Part shown: positions 38,413 to 48,914 of the stretch, piece after piece | Position numbering within the stretch: position 1 is the first letter of the stretch | Layout: each line of letters begins with the position of its first letter | Assembly (NCBI RefSeq): GCF_018613535.1 | Contig: NZ_JAGGQB010000012.1 | Coordinates: 177,933 to 241,932, forward strand | Reading direction: 5' to 3' | From: Bacillus sp. ISL-51 | Lineage (GTDB): Bacteria > Bacillota > Bacilli > Bacillales > Bacillaceae | Length of the DNA: 64,000 nucleotides | The notes under the pieces: generated by a model | Databases searched by the model: none | Told to the model about the DNA's origin: nothing | What the model saw: only the letters and a program-made list of their open reading frames with translations | Made by a program: the position numbers and the translations under genes

Positions 38413-39891
38413 TTACAAAATGATGGCGATCAAGCCGCCTGATCCTTCGTTTATAATTCTTTCCAGCGTTTCTTTCAGTTTATATCTGGCATTCTCAGGC
38501 ATAAGCGAGAGTTTTGCGGAAATGCCTTCTCTCACAATAGAGCTTAAGGACCTTCCGAAAATATCGGAGTTCCAGATAGAAAGCGGATCATCTTCAAAAT
38601 CCTGCATTAAATAGCGGACAAGCTCTTCGCTTTGCTTTTCCGTGCCGATAATCGGCGCAAATTCACTCTCCACATCCACCTTGATCATATGAATGGACGG
38701 GGCGACCGCTTTCAGCCTTACGCCGAATCTTGACCCTTGGCGGATGATTTCCGGTTCATCAAGGCTCATATCCGTTAAAGCCGGCGCGGCAATTCCGTAC
38801 CCGGTCTGTTTAACCATTTTCAAAGCGTCTGATACTTGGTCATATTCCGTTTTCGCATGAGCAAAATCCTGCATCAATTCAAGCAAGTGGTCTTTTCCGC
38901 GAATTTCAACGCCCACTACCTCTTTTAAAATCTGGTCATATAAATGATCAGGAGCGTACAAATCGATTTCAGCGACACCCTGACCCAGCTCAATCCCGGC
39001 TAAACCGGCACTTTCAATAAATTCAAATTCGCTGAAGTGGCCGACAACCCGGTCTACATCACGCAGACGTTTGATATCCTTTACAGTTTCTTTCACTGAT
39101 TCCTGGTAGCTTTCCCTGAGCCAATGGTTTTCCTTGAGCACCATGACCCAGCTCGGCAGATTGACGTTCACTTCAAGCACAGGAAACTCATAAAGCGCTT
39201 CTCTGAGGACGCTTAAGACATCTGTTTCCCGCATGCTTTCAACACTCATAGCGAGTACCGGTATATCATATTTTCCGCTTAATTCCTGCCTGAGCGCTTC
39301 GGTTTCCGGATGGTACGGCTTCACAGAGTTGATCACCATAATAAACGGTTTGCCGACTTCCTTCAGCTCTTCAATGACTCTTTCTTCCGCCTCTACGTAA
39401 TCACCCCGTGGGATATCGCCGATCGAGCCGTCTGTCGTAATGACAACTCCGATTGTAGAGTGCTCTTGAATGACTTTTCTCGTTCCGATTTCCGCTGCTT
39501 CATGAAATGGAATCGGCTCTTCATACCAAGGTGTATTAATCATTCGCGGGCCGTTTTCATCTTCATATCCCTTTGCTCCCGGAACAGTGTATCCCACACA
39601 GTCCACCAGGCGGATGTTGACATCGAGTCCGTCCGCTACATGAACGGACATTGCCTGATTCGGAACAAATTTAGGTTCCGTCGTCATAATCGTTTTTCCT
39701 GCGGCGCTTTGCGGAAGCTCATCCTGCGCCCGCGCGCGGTCCGCTTCATTGCTGATATTCGGGAGCACCACAAGCTCCATAAATTTTTTAATGAATGTAG
39801 ATTTCCCTGTACGGACAGCGCCAACGACACCTAAGTATATATCGCCTCCTGTTCGTTCAGCGATATCCTTGAAAATATCGACCTTTTCCAA
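38413..39891 (-). CDS. spoIVA: Spore coat morphogenetic ATPase SpoIVA
   Basis: This 492-residue protein hydrolyses ATP to polymerise on the forespore surface and form the basement layer of the coat. The Walker A GAVRTGKST is at 24-32, and LVDCVGYTVPGAKG is a Walker B/switch-like region. The C-terminal GSGGLIAIIL is the membrane and SpoVM-contacting tail. The start is TTG at 39891 (LEKVDIF), with GGAGGGGATCAC upstream. A frame 18 codons longer overlaps that site. It is expressed from a sigma-E-type promoter at 39965-39995. Confidence 0.96.
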   Translation of the reverse strand: MEKVDIFKDIAERTGGDIYLGVVGAVRTGKSTFIKKFMELVVLPNISNEADRARAQDELPQSAAGKTIMTTEPKFVPNQAMSVHVADGLDVNIRLVDCVGYTVPGAKGYEDENGPRMINTPWYEEPIPFHEAAEIGTRKVIQEHSTIGVVITTDGSIGDIPRGDYVEAEERVIEELKEVGKPFIMVINSVKPYHPETEALRQELSGKYDIPVLAMSVESMRETDVLSVLREALYEFPVLEVNVNLPSWVMVLKENHWLRESYQESVKETVKDIKRLRDVDRVVGHFSEFEFIESAGLAGIELGQGVAEIDLYAPDHLYDQILKEVVGVEIRGKDHLLELMQDFAHAKTEYDQVSDALKMVKQTGYGIAAPALTDMSLDEPEIIRQGSRFGVRLKAVAPSIHMIKVDVESEFAPIIGTEKQSEELVRYLMQDFEDDPLSIWNSDIFGRSLSSIVREGISAKLSLMPENARYKLKETLERIINEGSGGLIAIIL

Positions 39892-39964
39892 GTGATCCCC
39901 TCCCGGACTTCCTATCCTTATCGTTTTTATTTCACCATTCTTCAATCAAATACAGGACACTATA

Positions 39965-39995
39965 TGTGTATGACGTTGTCCTATTTCAATATGAC
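39965..39995 (-). promoter_or_regulatory. Sigma-E promoter of spoIVA
   Basis: GTCATATT (39988-39995), 15 bp, CATACACA (39965-39972). Both boxes match the sigma-E consensus for mother-cell transcription. The predicted start is about 65-70 nt before the TTG. Confidence 0.8.
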
Positions 39996-40035
39996 ATCTT
40001 TAGAAAATTTTCAGGCAGTCTTTCTATTACAATCA

Positions 40036-40077
40036 GAAAAAACCTTTCTCCCTATTTGTATGCGCGGGAGAAAGGTT
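40036..40077 (-). terminator. Terminator of yphEF
   Basis: A 12-bp stem AACCTTTCTCCC / GGGAGAAAGGTT followed by TTTTTC, adjoining the yphF stop. Confidence 0.88.
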
Positions 40078-40808
40078 CATTCCTGTTTCGTTTTACTTTC
40101 TAAAAAAACGGGTTCCTGTTTTTCATTCACTGTGTATTTGACCGAAAAAGCCGGGACAAATGGGGTGTCCTTCCATAAGATATCCTGAATTTCCGTACCT
40201 GGTTTTACTGTTTTTTTGTTCTCTTTCAGACAGCGGGCCAGATCGACGCGATAGTCTGCATAGATCTCCCCGTCCGCACCGATTAAAAGCGGCAGCGAAA
40301 CGCCGGATACCGGGCTTCTGACTGAAGGAGACTCTTTGATGCCGAGCTTTGTTTTATCCAATGTGAACAAGCTCTTTGAGACGACGTCCTGATAGGGAGG
40401 GTATGTATGTTTTTCCTGATACATTTTGACACGGAGCTTCATATCACGGATTTTTTCCGCCATTTGCAGGTCAATAAGCTTGACAGTCGGCTTGTTTTCC
40501 ACGTCAACGAGCACGTATTGATACGTTCCTCCGCTTTCATAGGCCGAAGCAGGCGGCTCTTCCATGTATCTCGGCGCCAGCCGCTTAAAATCTATCGGAT
40601 ACTTTTGATAGATCGGTGTTTTCATATCTTTTGTCTGAATGGGCAGCAGGCCGCCGTTTGCCTTTTTAAATTCATTAACGGCCGCTTGAACCTGCTCAAG
40701 CTGATGTTTGTAAGACACTTGATTTTCAGTTTTTTTCGCTTCCGGGTATAAACAGCCTGACAGAAGAAGCACAGCGGCCGTTATCACGGCAATTTTCAAT
40801 TTATGCAT
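40077..40808 (-). CDS. yphF: Putative lipoprotein YphF
   Basis: This 243-residue protein has a lipoprotein signal peptide: [17 protein letters not shown], with the lipobox cysteine at about residue 19. The mature part has a helical start ([19 protein letters not shown]) that resembles the helix of pseudopilin-like or secreted proteins. A globular region with [18 protein letters not shown] follows. The start follows GGAAAGGGGGAGCGGG. It lies 20 bp after yphE. No known function; probable outer-face membrane lipoprotein. Confidence 0.85.
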   Translation of the reverse strand: MHKLKIAVITAAVLLLSGCLYPEAKKTENQVSYKHQLEQVQAAVNEFKKANGGLLPIQTKDMKTPIYQKYPIDFKRLAPRYMEEPPASAYESGGTYQYVLVDVENKPTVKLIDLQMAEKIRDMKLRVKMYQEKHTYPPYQDVVSKSLFTLDKTKLGIKESPSVRSPVSGVSLPLLIGADGEIYADYRVDLARCLKENKKTVKPGTEIQDILWKDTPFVPAFSVKYTVNEKQEPVFLESKTKQE

Positions 40809-40828
40809 CCCGCTCCCCCTTTCCTGCT

Positions 40829-41038
40829 TTATTCACTGACAGGCCCGCTGAACACGACCATTAACACGATCAAGCCTGATATGAGCATACAGGCATAAGC
40901 GAGCGAAGAAACTGCGGCTTTTATAATCTTGTTTTTGCATTTATACCGGCTTACATAAATAGACGCAACCGCGACAAACATTAATCCCATAGCTCCAAGC
41001 GCAAACCACATTTTCATCAATGCCACACTCACGTTCAT
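40829..41038 (-). CDS. yphE: YphE, small two-helix membrane protein (DUF2768)
   Basis: This 69-residue protein has two hydrophobic segments, [20 protein letters not shown] and [17 protein letters not shown], joined by a basic loop ([11 protein letters not shown]) that should lie in the cytoplasm. The ATG at 41038 has a GGGGGG site. It is transcribed with yphF from a promoter at 41074-41103. Family members occur in spore formers. Function unknown. Confidence 0.85.
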   Translation of the reverse strand: MNVSVALMKMWFALGAMGLMFVAVASIYVSRYKCKNKIIKAAVSSLAYACMLISGLIVLMVVFSGPVSE

Positions 41039-41073
41039 GCCCCCCGATCATTCTTTTGTAAGCGTTATATTTT

Positions 41074-41103
41074 ATTTTAATATACAAATGTTGAAAAGAT
41101 CAA
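41074..41103 (-). promoter_or_regulatory. Candidate promoter of yphEF
   Basis: TTGATC (41098-41103), 18 bp, TAAAAT (41074-41079), in AT-rich DNA, so confidence is moderate. Confidence 0.5.
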
Positions 41104-41130
41104 CAGGTTTTCCATCTATTGAAAAAAAAC

Positions 41131-41167
41131 AAAAAAAACTGAAGCAAAGAGGGGGACTTTGCTTCAG
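41131..41167 (-). terminator. Strong terminator after gpsA
   Basis: An 11-bp stem CTGAAGCAAAG / CTTTGCTTCAG followed by eight Ts on the minus strand. It lies almost 190 nt downstream of the gpsA stop. Confidence 0.9.
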
Positions 41168-41354
41168 TCAAGTTGACTATATTTACCTGCACGTCTAAGA
41201 TACACTCTCTTGGACTTCGATGCTATAGTATGCGGGTGCGCGTACGTATGCATCCTCTTCTGCCTAAATCAGCAAATGTTTTAAGCGATTTCAGCCGGAG
41301 AGTTCCGCGATTTGGACTTTCATCACTTCAGAATATGCAGGCGGCGTTTTATTG
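41168..41354 (-). other. Long 3' region after gpsA without a recognised gene
   Basis: About 187 bp separate the gpsA stop from its terminator. The stretch contains a GATGC...GCATC inverted repeat (about 41218-41255) and a 29-codon basic reading frame (41164-41253) whose ribosome binding site touches the ATG. I see no convincing gene. It may be a structured 3' UTR. Confidence 0.4.
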
Positions 41355-42392
41355 TCACTTTGCTTGGTTTTCAAATGTGTTGACCAAGTCCTCCATCTCA
41401 TGGGTTTTTACTCTGGCCATCAAGGATTCGACGGCCGTTTCTACCTTTTGCCCATTAAATAACACTTGGTGAAGCGCTTCTGTAATCGGCATTTTCACTT
41501 GGTATTTTTGTGAAAGCTGATATGCCGCTTTTGTTGTCCGCACTCCTTCAACAACCATTCCCATCTTGTCGAGGACTTCTTCAAGCTTGTACCCTTTGCC
41601 AAGCAGGTTGCCGGCGCGCCAGTTCCGGGAATGAACGCTTGTACACGTCACAATTAAATCGCCTACGCCGGTCAGCCCGGAAAAAGTAAGAGGATTGCCT
41701 CCCATTTTTGTCCCAAGCCTTGCGATTTCAGCAAGCCCGCGTGTGATTAACGCCGCTTTCGCATTATCTCCGTAGCCCAATCCGTCTGTAATTCCGGCGG
41801 CCAGAGCAATGATATTTTTTAAGGCTCCCCCTATTTCAACACCGATCATATCCGGGTTCGTATAAACGCGGAAATGCTGGTTCATAAACAAATCCTGAAC
41901 AGCTTCTGCAGCCTCAATATTTTTAGAGGATGACGTGACGGTCGTCGGGTGTCTTAATCCGACTTCTTCAGCATGGCTCGGCCCGGAAAGCACAACGATG
42001 TCTTTTCTGTATTCCTCAGGCAGCTCCTCTTCCATTAATTCCGAAATGCGGAGAAGCGTGTCCGGCTCGATTCCCTTACTGACATGAACAAAAATCGAGT
42101 TTTTAGAAAGGTAAGGCAAAGCCTGCTTCAGCACTTCACGAATGGCTTTTGTCGGCACTGCGACAATAATGTACTCAGCACCTGTTAAGGCCTCGCTTAA
42201 ATCAGCGGTGCCGATCACGGAACTAGAAAGCTCCACACCAGGGAGATAATCTTTGTTTTCATGCAGTTCATTGATTTGATTGATCAGTTCGGCACGGTGT
42301 CCCCACATCATGACTTGATGTCCGTTATCAGCCAGCACTAAAGAAAGTGCAGTGCCCCAGCTTCCCGCTCCAAGCATTGCCACTTTTTTCAT
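41355..42392 (-). CDS. gpsA: Glycerol-3-phosphate dehydrogenase [NAD(P)+]
   Basis: This 345-residue enzyme reduces dihydroxyacetone phosphate to sn-glycerol 3-phosphate for phospholipids. It has the N-terminal Rossmann motif [20 protein letters not shown], then [20 protein letters not shown] and [15 protein letters not shown] with the catalytic lysine. [16 protein letters not shown] follows. It begins 17 bp after der, so the two are probably co-transcribed. Confidence 0.97.
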   Translation of the reverse strand: MKKVAMLGAGSWGTALSLVLADNGHQVMMWGHRAELINQINELHENKDYLPGVELSSSVIGTADLSEALTGAEYIIVAVPTKAIREVLKQALPYLSKNSIFVHVSKGIEPDTLLRISELMEEELPEEYRKDIVVLSGPSHAEEVGLRHPTTVTSSSKNIEAAEAVQDLFMNQHFRVYTNPDMIGVEIGGALKNIIALAAGITDGLGYGDNAKAALITRGLAEIARLGTKMGGNPLTFSGLTGVGDLIVTCTSVHSRNWRAGNLLGKGYKLEEVLDKMGMVVEGVRTTKAAYQLSQKYQVKMPITEALHQVLFNGQKVETAVESLMARVKTHEMEDLVNTFENQAK

Positions 42393-42409
42393 CTCTGTAT
42401 CACACCTTT

Positions 42410-43720
42410 TTATTTTCTCGCTCTTGCAAATATTTTGATTGGCGTCCCTTCAAAACCGAACGCATCTCTGATTCGGTTTTCTAAAAAGCGTTCATAAGAA
42501 AAATGCATCAGTTCCGGATCATTGACAAAAACAACGAAGCTCGGCGGCTTTACAGCAACCTGAGTCGCATAATAAATTTTCAGGCGCGAGCCGTTATGTG
42601 TCGGAGTCGGGTTCATGGCGACCGCATCCATAATCACGTCGTTTAACACGTTTGTCTGCACGCGAAGCGAGTGGTTTTCACTTGCTTTAATAATCGCAGG
42701 CATCAGTGTATGAATCCGTTTTGTCGTCAACGCCGACATAAACAAGACCGGCGCATAATCGAGAAATTGAAAATGCTCCCGTATATTCTGCTCGAATTCT
42801 TTCATCGTGCGTTCATCTTTTTCAACGGCATCCCATTTGTTAACGACAATCACGACGGCTTTTCCCGCTTCATGGGCATAGCCGGCGATCCGTTTGTCCT
42901 GCTCAAGAATGCCTTCTTCAGCGTTCAGCACCACACCGACAACATCTGAGCGGTCAATCGCTTTTAACGCCCGAAGCACGCTGTATTTTTCAGTCGTTTC
43001 GTATACTTTACCCTTTTTTCTCATTCCTGCTGTATCAACGATCACAAAATCCTGCTGGTTATATGTGAACGCCGTATCCACAGCGTCTCTCGTTGTTCCC
43101 GCGACGTTACTGACGATGACACGCTCTTCGCCGAGCATCGCGTTCACAAGGGAAGATTTGCCGACATTCGGGCGGCCGATCAGGCAGAATTGCACGACAT
43201 CATCACTGTATTTCGTTTCCGGAATGTTTTTAAAATGCTCGGCAGCCGCGTCAAGCAAGTCGCCTAAACCCAAGCCGTGTGTACCGGAAATCGGATAAGG
43301 CTCGCCAAAGCCGAGCGCGTAAAAATCATAAATGTTTGATCTCATTTCGGTATTATCTAGTTTATTAACGGCTAATACGACCGGCTTTTTCGTCCGGTAA
43401 AGTATTTTCGCCACTTCTTCATCCGCCGCAGTCACACCTTCACGGCCGTTCACCATGAAGATAATCACATCAGCCTCGTCCATGGCGATTTCAGCCTGCT
43501 GGCGGATTTGTGTCAGAAACGGTTCGTCTCCGATGTCGATTCCGCCTGTATCGATCAGGTTAAAATCATAATTCAGCCATTCCGCCGAGCTGTATATCCG
43601 GTCCCTCGTCACTCCGGGGGTATCTTCTACTATTGAAATTCTTTCACCCGCAATCCGGTTAAAGATTGTGGATTTTCCCACATTCGGTCTTCCGACAATG
43701 GCTACGACAGGTTTACCCAT
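42410..43720 (-). CDS. der: GTPase Der (EngA), ribosome 50S assembly
   Basis: This 436-residue essential GTPase has two tandem G domains: [14 protein letters not shown] near the N-terminus and [14 protein letters not shown] near residue 182. Each has a DTGG/DTAG G3 box and an NKLD or NKWD G4 box. A C-terminal KH-like domain follows. The ATG at 43720 has GAAAGGAAGGG upstream. The 31-codon extension in the open frame lies in the leader. It is controlled by the promoter at 43835-43862. Confidence 0.97.
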   Translation of the reverse strand: MGKPVVAIVGRPNVGKSTIFNRIAGERISIVEDTPGVTRDRIYSSAEWLNYDFNLIDTGGIDIGDEPFLTQIRQQAEIAMDEADVIIFMVNGREGVTAADEEVAKILYRTKKPVVLAVNKLDNTEMRSNIYDFYALGFGEPYPISGTHGLGLGDLLDAAAEHFKNIPETKYSDDVVQFCLIGRPNVGKSSLVNAMLGEERVIVSNVAGTTRDAVDTAFTYNQQDFVIVDTAGMRKKGKVYETTEKYSVLRALKAIDRSDVVGVVLNAEEGILEQDKRIAGYAHEAGKAVVIVVNKWDAVEKDERTMKEFEQNIREHFQFLDYAPVLFMSALTTKRIHTLMPAIIKASENHSLRVQTNVLNDVIMDAVAMNPTPTHNGSRLKIYYATQVAVKPPSFVVFVNDPELMHFSYERFLENRIRDAFGFEGTPIKIFARARK

Positions 43721-43795
43721 AGTACCCTTCCTTTCAATCCAGCCGCTTACATTTTCATAAAAATTGTTCAACCGGTTATTAAAATCATCTTCGCT

Positions 43796-43825
43796 ATGAA
43801 AAGAACCCTTCAAACAGAAGGGCTT
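43796..43825 (-). terminator. Hairpin at the 5' end of the der mRNA / terminator of yphA
   Basis: CCCTTC-TGTTT-GAAGGG followed by TTCTTTT. It lies downstream of yphA but begins only a few bases after the predicted der start site, so it could end yphA transcripts and cap the der mRNA. Confidence 0.6.
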
Positions 43826-43834
43826 AACTCATTT

Positions 43835-43862
43835 ATTATATCAGTTTTCACTGAGATCACAA
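43835..43862 (-). promoter_or_regulatory. Promoter of der-gpsA
   Basis: TTGTGA (43857-43862), 16 bp, consensus TATAAT (43835-43840) with extended TGA. Confidence 0.75.
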
Positions 43863-43910
43863 TGTATTCTTCAAAATGTTTCGCAATCATGTAACAGTCC
43901 CGGCTTGTTT

Positions 43911-44513
43911 TCATGACATTTTTGTAGCTCCTTTTCCCGTCTTTTTGCTTTTTGCGCCGACACGTGCCGCAAGCTGTTCATATGTGGTCAGGCCGACGAG
44001 TAAAATCGCTCCCGCGGAGCACCCGGAGAGCCATTGATAGTCTCCGACGGTTACGGTGCCTGCAATCTTATGAATGACCGATGAATATAGAAGCTCCCCT
44101 TGGCACATGCCGAGAACAAACAGACAGAGCCGCTCAGGAAACCGCCCCTCAACGGAAACCGTAATGACGGTCAGCAATATGACCGCCGCCCATTCAGGTT
44201 TTATGATAAACCAAACCGGATCATATAATGCAAAAAGAAAAATAAATCCGTAAGCTGCCGCCGCCGTCAAATGTATGACCATATAACGGAGCTGTTTATG
44301 CATGCCTAAGCTCCCCGCATAGACAAATGCCGCTGCAAAAAAAATCACATACGCCGCGTTCAGCGTAAAATAAACAGTAATATGATGTATGCTTGCCATT
44401 ATATTAGTCAAAATAAAGACTGATACGTGAAAACGGCTTTTCGTTTTGGCAAAAATAAAAGTCGCAAGTATCCATAAAAACCACATAGACCAGTAATAAT
44501 AAAACAGTTCCAT
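43911..44513 (-). CDS. yphA: YphA, multi-pass membrane protein
   Basis: This protein of about 200 residues is mostly hydrophobic and has six or more membrane segments (FYYYWSMWFLWILATFIFA, AAYVIFFAAAFVYAG, WAAVILLTVITVSV and others). It has a basic cytoplasmic tail (AKSKKTGKGATKMS). The ATG at 44513 follows GAGGAGGAGCGATT; a start 13 codons upstream would lie over that site. Known in B. subtilis as YphA of unknown role. Position next to der is conserved. Confidence 0.85.
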   Translation of the reverse strand: MELFYYYWSMWFLWILATFIFAKTKSRFHVSVFILTNIMASIHHITVYFTLNAAYVIFFAAAFVYAGSLGMHKQLRYMVIHLTAAAAYGFIFLFALYDPVWFIIKPEWAAVILLTVITVSVEGRFPERLCLFVLGMCQGELLYSSVIHKIAGTVTVGDYQWLSGCSAGAILLVGLTTYEQLAARVGAKSKKTGKGATKMS

Positions 44514-44589
44514 AATCGCTCCTCCTCTGATCAGTATGGAGCGGGAACGCATTTTTTAAACCATATGATAACTGAAAGGAGCAATGACG

Positions 44590-44721
44590 ATGGGAAAGGA
44601 CAGACAGGAAAAAAAACTGAAAGCCTCACGCAGAGTAGAATCAGACCGCGACCAGTCTATACATCATAAGGGGGCGACAAGCCTCGAGCAAAACGGGGAG
44701 TTCAGAAAAAGAAAATCATAA
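44590..44721 (+). CDS. ypzI: YpzI, very small basic protein
   Basis: This 43-residue, highly charged protein begins MGKDRQEKKLKASRRVE and ends FRKRKS. It is read on the plus strand between the divergent yphA and convergent fni. The second of two in-frame ATGs (44590) is favoured because AAAGGAG lies eight bases before it, whereas the ATG at 44584 is too close. It ends just before a bidirectional terminator. Its composition fits the family of tiny sporulation-associated proteins annotated as YpzI. Function unknown. Confidence 0.75.
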   Translation: MGKDRQEKKLKASRRVESDRDQSIHHKGATSLEQNGEFRKRKS

Positions 44722-44728
44722 GCATACA

Positions 44729-44753
44729 AAAAGGCATGCGGACTGCATGCCTT

Positions 44754-44755
<2 letters not shown>
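44729..44755. terminator. Bidirectional terminator between ypzI and fni
   Basis: A perfect 11-bp stem AAAAGGCATGC / GCATGCCTTTT with a five-base loop, flanked by A and T runs usable from both sides. Confidence 0.88.
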
Positions 44756-45806
<1,051 letters not shown>

Positions 45807-45817
45807 TTATCACCAAT

Positions 45818-46966
45818 TTATTTTAATTTATTAAGCTTGTCTCCGATTAAATCGCCAAGCTGGAAGCCTGTGCTCGGCTCTTCCTTCGCCTGGTATTGGC
45901 GGAAGTCCTCATGATCAGCTTTTGGCGCTTCTTCAAGCTCACGCATGCTCAAGGAAATGCGTTCTTCGCTTTCGTTGACATCAAGCACCTTCACTTTTAC
46001 AGTTTGTCCTTCTTCAAGCACTTCATGCGGCGTTCCGATATGTTTATTGGAAATTTGCGAAATGTGAACAAGGCCTTCAACGCCCGGAAGAATTTCAACA
46101 AACGCACCGAAGCTGACGAGGCGCTGCACTTTGCCGTCAAGCACATCTCCCTGTTTTACCTTTTCGCCGACTTGGCTCCACGGTCCCGGCAGCGTTTCTT
46201 TAATAGATAAAGAAATACGCTCATTATCGCGGTCTACAGACAGTACTTTCACTTTTACTTCCTGGCCTTCTTCCACCACGTCAGACGGTTTTTCAACATG
46301 TGAGTGGGACAGCTGGGAAATGTGAACAAGGCCGTCGATTCCGCCGATATCAACAAATGCGCCGAAATCAGTCAGGCGCTGCACTTTGCCGTCAAGCACG
46401 CTTCCAACCTCAAGCGTTTGAAGAAAATCTTGTTTTTTGTTTGCTTGTTCTTCTTCCACTACAGCCCGGTGTGACAGAATCACCCGGTTTTTCTCGCGGT
46501 CAAGTTCAACGACGATAAGAGAGAGGGTTCTCCCTTTATAGTCAGTGAAATCCTCGACGAAATGAGCTTCGACAAGTGATGCGGGAATAAAGCCGCGAAC
46601 GCCGATATCAACGACGAGACCGCCTTTCACCACATCTTTCACTTCAGCTTCAAACACTTCTTTTGTTTCGAATTTTTTCTCAAGGTCTTCCCAAGCGCGG
46701 TCAGCATCAACGGCACGTTTAGATAAAATCAAAGCATCGTCTTCCACTTTTGTTACTTTCAGGTCAAGCTCGTCGTCTGTTTTCACGACATCCGATGCTT
46801 TCTCTACATGAAGACTTGATAATTCACTGATTGGAATGATGCCGGACTGTTTGACATTGATAATCTCAACATCTACATGTTTGTCCTCAACCTTTGTCAC
46901 AATCCCTTTTACTACATCTCCAACCTCTGGCACTTGAACATCAATTTGATTCATTTCCTCTGTCAT
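45818..46966 (-). CDS. ypfD: Ribosomal protein S1 homologue YpfD
   Basis: This 382-residue protein has four S1 RNA-binding repeats. Repeats three and four show the pattern [22 protein letters not shown]...[13 protein letters not shown] and its copy with EILPGVEG. It is shorter than the six-domain S1 of enteric bacteria, as usual for Firmicutes. The ATG follows an excellent AAGGAGGTTATTCAA. It probably runs into fni and is preceded by the cmk terminator. In B. subtilis it is dispensable, with a role in translation still unclear. Confidence 0.93.
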   Translation of the reverse strand: MTEEMNQIDVQVPEVGDVVKGIVTKVEDKHVDVEIINVKQSGIIPISELSSLHVEKASDVVKTDDELDLKVTKVEDDALILSKRAVDADRAWEDLEKKFETKEVFEAEVKDVVKGGLVVDIGVRGFIPASLVEAHFVEDFTDYKGRTLSLIVVELDREKNRVILSHRAVVEEEQANKKQDFLQTLEVGSVLDGKVQRLTDFGAFVDIGGIDGLVHISQLSHSHVEKPSDVVEEGQEVKVKVLSVDRDNERISLSIKETLPGPWSQVGEKVKQGDVLDGKVQRLVSFGAFVEILPGVEGLVHISQISNKHIGTPHEVLEEGQTVKVKVLDVNESEERISLSMRELEEAPKADHEDFRQYQAKEEPSTGFQLGDLIGDKLNKLK

Positions 46967-47093
46967 TTGAATAACCTCCTTGGTCCAAACCTACACAGCT
47001 TAATTAAAACGGTTTGAAAGCTGAACATGTGACTGTCCGCTTTTGGCCGAATATGTATTAAAGAATCATTCAAAAAGAATTTGAATGTTCAAT

Positions 47094-47126
47094 AAAAAGT
47101 TTTATTAGTATTAACTTCTAATAAAA
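47094..47126 (-). terminator. Terminator of cmk
   Basis: An AT-rich stem TTTTATTA / TAATAAAA followed by CTTTTT. The rest of the 225-bp gap to ypfD contains a second weak repeat (CATTCAAA...TTTGAATG) and no clear promoter boxes. Confidence 0.65.
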
Positions 47127-47191
47127 GGACTGGTTTGTCAAGCAATAACATCTTGTCTGCGGAAAAAAATTTAAAATGAACGGCAGCAAGG

Positions 47192-47866
47192 TTAACGTGA
47201 TTTCTCTTCGACGATTTCAAGAATTCTGCCTGCAACTTCAGCAATGCTGAGAGACGTCGTGTCGATTTCAATCGCGTCATCCGCTTTGCGCAGCGGCGAG
47301 ACTTCCCGTTCTGAGTCAAGCTTGTCGCGTCTTGCAATTTCTTCTATCAGCGTCTCGTAATGAACGTCATAGCCTTTTTTCACATTTTCTTCATAACGGC
47401 GCTTCGCTCTTTCTTCTACAGAGGCTAAGAGGAAAATTTTCACTTCCGCATCAGGCAGCACGTGTGTCCCGATATCCCGGCCGTCCATGACAACGCCGCC
47501 CTTTTCTCCAAGCAGCTGCTGTCTTTTGACCAATTCTTCTCTGACGCCTTTATGCTTGGCGGCAATGGATACTTGGTTGCTGACTTCATCTTTTCTGATC
47601 TCTTCTGTCACATTTTCTCCGTTTACTAAAACGATTTGCCCTTCCGGAGCAGAAACAAGCTCTATCTCCGTCTGCTTCAGCAGCTCTGTAAGCGCCGCTT
47701 CATCAGTTAAATCTGTATTTTGTTTTAATGCCGTATATGTAATTGCACGATACATCGCGCCTGTATCAATGTACACATATGATTTTTTTTCAGCCACTAT
47801 TTTAGCAACGGTGCTTTTTCCGGCAGCTGCCGGGCCGTCAATTGCAATCGATAATTTCTTGTCCAT
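47192..47866 (-). CDS. cmk: Cytidylate kinase
   Basis: This 224-residue kinase phosphorylates CMP and dCMP. The P-loop is GPAAAGKST at 11-19. [12 protein letters not shown] and [18 protein letters not shown] are family motifs. The start at 47866 ([10 protein letters not shown]) is used rather than an ATG 17 codons upstream, which begins in the intergenic region. Full length for the family. Confidence 0.96.
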   Translation of the reverse strand: MDKKLSIAIDGPAAAGKSTVAKIVAEKKSYVYIDTGAMYRAITYTALKQNTDLTDEAALTELLKQTEIELVSAPEGQIVLVNGENVTEEIRKDEVSNQVSIAAKHKGVREELVKRQQLLGEKGGVVMDGRDIGTHVLPDAEVKIFLLASVEERAKRRYEENVKKGYDVHYETLIEEIARRDKLDSEREVSPLRKADDAIEIDTTSLSIAEVAGRILEIVEEKSR

Positions 47867-47946
47867 AATCTCTCTCCTTGCTCTTTTCTCCTCTATGGAT
47901 TGTATCACGAACTGCATAAAAAGGGCGAAAAAAATCGAGATGATTT

Positions 47947-48123
47947 TTACCGTTTTACCGTTTCAATCCACTCTTTTTTCTCCATTTTATCTACTCCTTC
48001 ATATTTCACCGCTTTTGAAATATAGGGTTCGATAGGCTGATAATGAAGCAGAAATTGTACTGCGGCCAGAATTAAGAGCTGGATGCATACTAATTTTACA
48101 AGCAGCCGTTCAAACGTTTTCAT
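47947..48123 (-). CDS. ypfB: YpfB, small membrane protein (DUF5359)
   Basis: This 58-residue protein begins [12 protein letters not shown]. It has one hydrophobic helix ([17 protein letters not shown]) followed by a hydrophilic tail with [13 protein letters not shown]. The ATG at 48123 has GGAGGTGCGCGTGT upstream; this site is partly enclosed in an inverted repeat (48128-48163). It sits between ypfA and cmk as in B. subtilis. Function unknown. Confidence 0.8.
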   Translation of the reverse strand: MKTFERLLVKLVCIQLLILAAVQFLLHYQPIEPYISKAVKYEGVDKMEKKEWIETVKR

Positions 48124-48169
48124 ACACGCGCACCTCCATTATGATTAGTATGGAAAAGTGCGCCGCTGT

Positions 48170-48826
48170 TTATTCGGACAGCCTGTTTCTTCTGTTTTGA
48201 AGCTGCATGCGCATACAGTATTGGATCAGCAGCTGCTGTGAGCCGGGGTTAATCTCTGTGTATTCGAGCGTTATTTTCTGTTTATCAGTTTTTGAATCAT
48301 AGAAAACCCGCTGAATGACGGCTTCTGCCGTAATATCGGCCGCCTTTTCCGGATGAGGAAGAGAGAAGGAGACATTCAGCTTTTCACCGGGCTCTGCAGA
48401 AACATGGTCAGGCAGCACAAGCGCCATTCCCCCTGCACTGATATTAGAGGAAACCGTTTGAAACGCGGCTTTTCCTGATTCGCTGCGAACGGACACATCC
48501 AATACAGCGTCTGCCCGCACATAATGGCGCCGTTGAATTCGTTTCATGTCCTCCTTGGGAGGGATGTCCAGCCCAATCATCGGAATGGGATCTTTTCTCT
48601 TTCCTTTTACCGTACTTTTAAATTGGTAAGGCACTCCGCCGCTGCCTGTAAATTCAACTGTAATCTCTAACCCACTGTGCAAAAAGACCGTCCGTCCAGA
48701 CTCGGGATCGACAGGGTACGAAATCAGCAGCTCGCCGTTATCCACGCTGACCGCCTTGCTTTTTACTTTTTTCCACTCATTATTTTCTATGTATTCAATC
48801 CATATATAATCTCCGACAGCTATCAT
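48170..48826 (-). CDS. motI: PilZ-domain c-di-GMP receptor YpfA (MotI/DgrA)
   Basis: This 218-residue protein has an N-terminal YcgR-type domain and a C-terminal PilZ domain. The c-di-GMP motifs are intact: RIQRRHYVR (RxxxR) and SNISAGGM (N/DxSxxG). In B. subtilis this protein binds c-di-GMP and disengages the flagellar stator MotA. The start at 48826 (MIAVGDYIWIEY) is preferred; a GTG three codons upstream overlaps its site. It lies upstream of ypfB. Confidence 0.92.
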   Translation of the reverse strand: MIAVGDYIWIEYIENNEWKKVKSKAVSVDNGELLISYPVDPESGRTVFLHSGLEITVEFTGSGGVPYQFKSTVKGKRKDPIPMIGLDIPPKEDMKRIQRRHYVRADAVLDVSVRSESGKAAFQTVSSNISAGGMALVLPDHVSAEPGEKLNVSFSLPHPEKAADITAEAVIQRVFYDSKTDKQKITLEYTEINPGSQQLLIQYCMRMQLQNRRNRLSE

Positions 48827-48874
48827 GACCTTCACTCTTTCATTAGCTTTATGCTTTTATTAAAGCATGTAATG

Positions 48875-48904
48875 AAAAAAAGGAAAAGACTTTTAGCCCT
48901 TTCC
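48875..48904 (-). terminator. Terminator of sleB-ypeB
   Basis: GGAAAG and CTTTTCC form a short stem followed by seven Ts, about ten bases after the ypeB stop. Confidence 0.65.
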
Positions 48905-48914
48905 TCCTTTATTT

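Noticed and set aside
39310..39834. 174-codon plus-strand open frame opposite spoIVA
   Set aside because: Antisense to the conserved SpoIVA ATPase domain. The composition, rich in Arg, His and Phe, is typical of a shadow frame.
41164..41253. A 29-codon basic frame after gpsA
   Set aside because: The only purine-rich site touches the ATG, the frame ends in a terminator stem, and no family is recognised. Kept only as part of a finding, not called as a gene.
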